The notes below the pieces were generated by a model. It was not told the origin of the DNA. It did no database searches and was given only the letters and a program-made list of their open reading frames with translations. 7,255 bases of DNA from Desulfobacterales bacterium (lineage in GTDB: Bacteria; Desulfobacterota; Desulfobacteria; Desulfobacterales; SpSt-501), in NCBI GenBank assembly GCA_025454275.1, contig JALOOS010000119.1, forward strand, positions 1-7,255. The letters are read 5' to 3'. The position numbers and the translations under genes are program-made. Positions 5,355 through 7,255 of this stretch are shown piece by piece; the stretch's first letter is position 1; each line of letters opens with the position of its first letter.

Positions 5355-6962
5355 ATGGCCGTAAAAAGCATTGCCAAGAGCTCTGCCGCACCCGGGGACT
5401 TCCCCTACTTCCGCAGCCTCTGGAACACCGTGGTGGTCTCCCTGCTCACCGCGGCCTTCCTGCCGCTCCTGGTGCTGGGGGGGGCGGTCTATTTCACCGC
5501 CACCGCGGCCCTCAAAAACGAGGCGGTGAACTCCCTGCGGGTCCAGGTGGCCGATCACCGGGAAATGATCGACCAGTTTCTGGCTGAGCGCACGGCGGAC
5601 CTCAAGGTGATCGCCGGAAGCCTCGGGTTTCGTCATCTCACGCAGCCGGGGGGCATCGAGCGGGCCTTCCGCTCGCTTCAGGAAGGCATGCCCTGCTTCA
5701 CCGATCTCGGGGTCATCGATGCCGACGGCCGCCATCGCGCCTATGCCGGGCCCTACGACCTGATGGATCGAAACTACCGCGAACAGGCCTGGTTCGCGCC
5801 CGCGCTCCAATCCGGGGTCTACATCAGCGACGTCTACCTCGGCCACCGCCAGGTCCCGCACGTCATCATCGCCGTGGGACGCCAGGATGCGGATGGGCCC
5901 TGGCTGCTGCGCGCGACCCTGGATGCCGATTTTTTCGAGCGCTTCGTCTCCCGCAGCGCCGGGGAGCTCAAAGTGGACGCCTACCTGATCGACCGCCGGG
6001 GGATATTTCAGACCCGGCCCCAGGCCGCCGGCGATATCATGGCGCCGTCGCGCTTCAAGGAGCCGCCCCGCTTCGACGGCGTTCGGATCGAGGACCACGG
6101 CGAGCGGATCTTCGCCCTGGCCTGGCTAAAGTCCGTTGCCTGGCTCTCCGTCGTCGAGGTCAAGCGGGCCGACATCCACGCGGCGCTCCGCCAGGTGCGC
6201 TGGATCGTGCTCGTCATCTTCGTGCTCGCGGTTTTCCTGATCGTCCCCACGGTGCTGCTCACCACGAACGAGATGGTCCTGCGCCTCGAGGCCAAGCGCA
6301 CCAGCCTGCACTCCCTCGACCGCCAGCTCCGGCAGGCAAGCAAAATGGCCTCCGCCAGCCGGCTATCCCAGGGGGCGCTCGAGGATATCACCGACAGCCT
6401 GGCCAACATCCACGCCGCCTCCCAGTGGCTGCGGGTCCTGGCAGGCCGGCCGGCCGATGACCCGGCCGACCCGGAGGAGGTGCGCGCCACCCTGGAGCAG
6501 ATCGAAGCCGAGATCCACCGCAGCGAAAAAGCCGTCAAGCGGAGTATAGACCTCGCCCGGCCCCCGGAGGGCCCCGCCTGCATCGATTTCGACCTGCAGA
6601 CGGTGGCGCGAAGCCGACCCCGGGGCGGGCGCGGTCTGCAGCAACCCCGACGACCTGCGCCAGGTGATGCAGAACCTGATCAGCAACGCCGCGGCGGCCA
6701 CTCCGGAGGGTGGGGCGATCGACATCCGCACTCACCGCACGGCCGACCGCATCCAGGTGACCGTCGTCGACGGTGGTCCCGGAATTCCCGAGCAGGATTT
6801 CGGCAAGATCTTCGAGCCGCTCTATTCCACCAAACCCGAGGGCCTCGGCCTGGGGTTGACCATCAGCCGCGCCATCATCGAGCGCCTGGGCGGGACCCTG
6901 ACGGTCCGCAACGAACCCGGCCGCGGGGCCGCCTTCACCGTGGAGCTGCCGCTCCGCTCTAA
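5355..6962 (+). CDS. dCache sensor histidine kinase, degenerate H-box, frame broken near residue 418
   Basis: Membrane sensor kinase by family: TM helix about 24-48, periplasmic double-Cache domain about 50-280 (GPYDLMDRNYREQAWF and VYISDVYLGHRQVPH are typical ligand-domain motifs), TM helix about 282-304, then a dimerisation region. The H-box aligns as KMASASRLSQGALEDITDSL against the usual K-M-A-x-x-x-R-L-x-x-G-x-A-H-E-I-N-N-P-L, so the phospho-accepting His is Glu343. After about residue 418 (DFDLQTVA) the frame becomes low-complexity Arg/Pro/Gly sequence to TAA 6962; the ATPase domain continues in the next frame. ATG 5355 has GGGAG nine bases upstream; ATG 5307 lies inside a hairpin. As read, the product would sense but could not autophosphorylate. 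It probably served the CBS response regulator. Either a decaying gene or, less likely, a sequence error. Confidence 0.75.
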   Translation: MAVKSIAKSSAAPGDFPYFRSLWNTVVVSLLTAAFLPLLVLGGAVYFTATAALKNEAVNSLRVQVADHREMIDQFLAERTADLKVIAGSLGFRHLTQPGGIERAFRSLQEGMPCFTDLGVIDADGRHRAYAGPYDLMDRNYREQAWFAPALQSGVYISDVYLGHRQVPHVIIAVGRQDADGPWLLRATLDADFFERFVSRSAGELKVDAYLIDRRGIFQTRPQAAGDIMAPSRFKEPPRFDGVRIEDHGERIFALAWLKSVAWLSVVEVKRADIHAALRQVRWIVLVIFVLAVFLIVPTVLLTTNEMVLRLEAKRTSLHSLDRQLRQASKMASASRLSQGALEDITDSLANIHAASQWLRVLAGRPADDPADPEEVRATLEQIEAEIHRSEKAVKRSIDLARPPEGPACIDFDLQTVARSRPRGGRGLQQPRRPAPGDAEPDQQRRGGHSGGWGDRHPHSPHGRPHPGDRRRRWSRNSRAGFRQDLRAALFHQTRGPRPGVDHQPRHHRAPGRDPDGPQRTRPRGRLHRGAAAPL

Positions 6963-7068
6963 AGGGTCAACCCGTCGCCGGTCGGCCCGTCGGCCGGTCA
7001 ATGATCGGCAGACGGACTTGAATGACCTGCCGTGCAGAAGTCTCGGGCAGGCGGATCTCTACTTTTGA
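6601..7068 (+). pseudogene. ATPase domain of the same kinase in a shifted frame
   Basis: The frame differs from the upstream kinase part by one base. From about 6601 it reads DPGAGAVCSNPDDLRQVMQN and continues with every ATP-binding box: N-box NLISNAA (6673-6693), G1 DGGPGIP, F-box FGKIFEPLYSTK, G2 GLGLGL, and the end strand GAAFTVELPL. Comparison with the ordinary layout suggests that about 15-20 residues between the dimerisation helices and the N-box are missing. That fits an out-of-frame deletion of roughly 50-60 bases rather than a single lost base (inference from family spacing). No ribosome site favours internal start GTG 6664. Past the normal domain end the frame runs on for some 35 residues through one arm of an inverted repeat to TGA 7068. 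Confidence 0.75.
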
Positions 7069-7123
7069 GCAGCTCCGCCATAAAAATCCATTAATGACCC
7101 GACCGGCCGACGGGCCGACCGGC
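6977..7123. repeat. 23-bp perfect inverted repeat with 101-base spacer
   Basis: The 23-base arm at 6977-6999 (opens GCCGGTCGGCCC) has its exact reverse complement at 7101-7123. The arms are built of GTCGG/CCGAC units. The left arm lies in the run-on tail of the shifted kinase frame, and the right arm ends 12 bases before the next start codon. It may be a small non-autonomous mobile repeat with terminal inverted repeats, or a long-range mRNA hairpin. No target duplication is evident. Confidence 0.6.
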
Positions 7124-7135
7124 TGACCGACTGGC

Positions 7136-7255
7136 ATGATCAAGCGCGAGCATATCAAGCGGGCCATCGATGCGATCGGGGCGCGGCGGCCCGAGATCGG
7201 CCGGGCGCTGGACGAGATGCTCGGCGCGGGCCGGATCGCCCCCCAGGCGGAATCC
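7136..7255 (+). CDS. N-terminus of an unrecognised gene (cut by window edge)
   Basis: ATG 7136 is the first possible start after an in-frame TGA at 7124-7126, and the frame is open to the window end (40 codons). The peptide starts MIKREHIKRAIDAIGARRPE and continues with an Ala/Gly/Glu-rich amphipathic helical stretch (EIGRALDEMLGAGRI). There is no signal peptide or membrane segment. No convincing ribosome site precedes it; the right arm of the inverted repeat lies there instead, so the start may be poorly translated or dependent on upstream translation. Codon use is GC-rich like the neighbours. The family cannot be named from this much sequence. Confidence 0.55.
   Translation, partial: MIKREHIKRAIDAIGARRPEIGRALDEMLGAGRIAPQAES

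Noticed and set aside
4180..5391. 403-codon open frame on the minus strand
   Set aside because: Antisense shadow of the CBS response regulator, with no motif; it also crosses two hairpins and the terminator.
6600..6665. Programmed frameshift in the kinase
   Set aside because: No slippery heptamer or stimulatory structure is evident, and the linker is too short, which points to a deletion; the lost H-box also fits decay.
1..7255. tRNA, rRNA, CRISPR array or transposase
   Set aside because: None seen: no cloverleaf arms, no regularly spaced repeats, and no recombinase motif in any frame.

Overview
The window is GC-rich chromosomal DNA from a bacterium. The gene types point to a deltaproteobacterium (Desulfobacterota or relative): an NtrC-type sigma-54 activator, a dCache sensor kinase, a TauE/SafE-type permease, and G/C-tract intergenic repeats. 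This placement is inferred from gene types only; no RNA gene or taxonomic marker is present.

Layout. (1) 1-93 is the last 30 codons of a histidine kinase. (2) 182-315 is a palindromic repeat element. (3) 357-1775 (+) encodes a complete NtrC-family response regulator (receiver, AAA+ with GAFTGA, Fis-type HTH). (4) 1906-2127 (-) encodes a 73-residue protein with one CBS motif, and a consensus-perfect sigma-54 promoter lies upstream at 2216-2231. (5) 2128-2651 is a divergent control region. It holds the sigma-54 promoter, candidate activator dyads, an AT-rich block, a perfect 16-bp hairpin and a 25-codon upstream ORF whose stop overlaps the next start. (6) 2652-3701 (+) encodes a TSUP (TauE/SafE) permease. 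(7) 3824-4303 (+) encodes a small unrecognised membrane protein with a Cys/His-rich tail, followed by a strong terminator at 4368-4413. (8) 4447-5280 (+) encodes a response regulator whose output is a CBS pair. (9) 5355-about 7068 (+) is a dCache sensor kinase that looks broken: the phospho-accepting His is Glu, and an out-of-frame lesion near 6600 separates the ATPase domain. (10) 6977-7123 carries a 23-bp perfect inverted repeat. (11) 7136-7255 starts a gene cut by the window edge.

Working picture (inference). This looks like a two-component and CBS regulatory island around an anion (probably sulfur oxyanion or organosulfonate) permease. The NtrC-type regulator is the obvious candidate to fire the sigma-54 promoter of the small CBS protein. 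That protein and the CBS-tailed response regulator could tie transport to adenine-nucleotide status. The damaged kinase next to the CBS response regulator suggests its original partner is decaying or has been replaced. The most interesting points are the sigma-54 promoter on the mini-CBS gene, the H-box His-to-Glu change plus frame lesion in the kinase, and the layered leader features in front of the permease and the small membrane protein.
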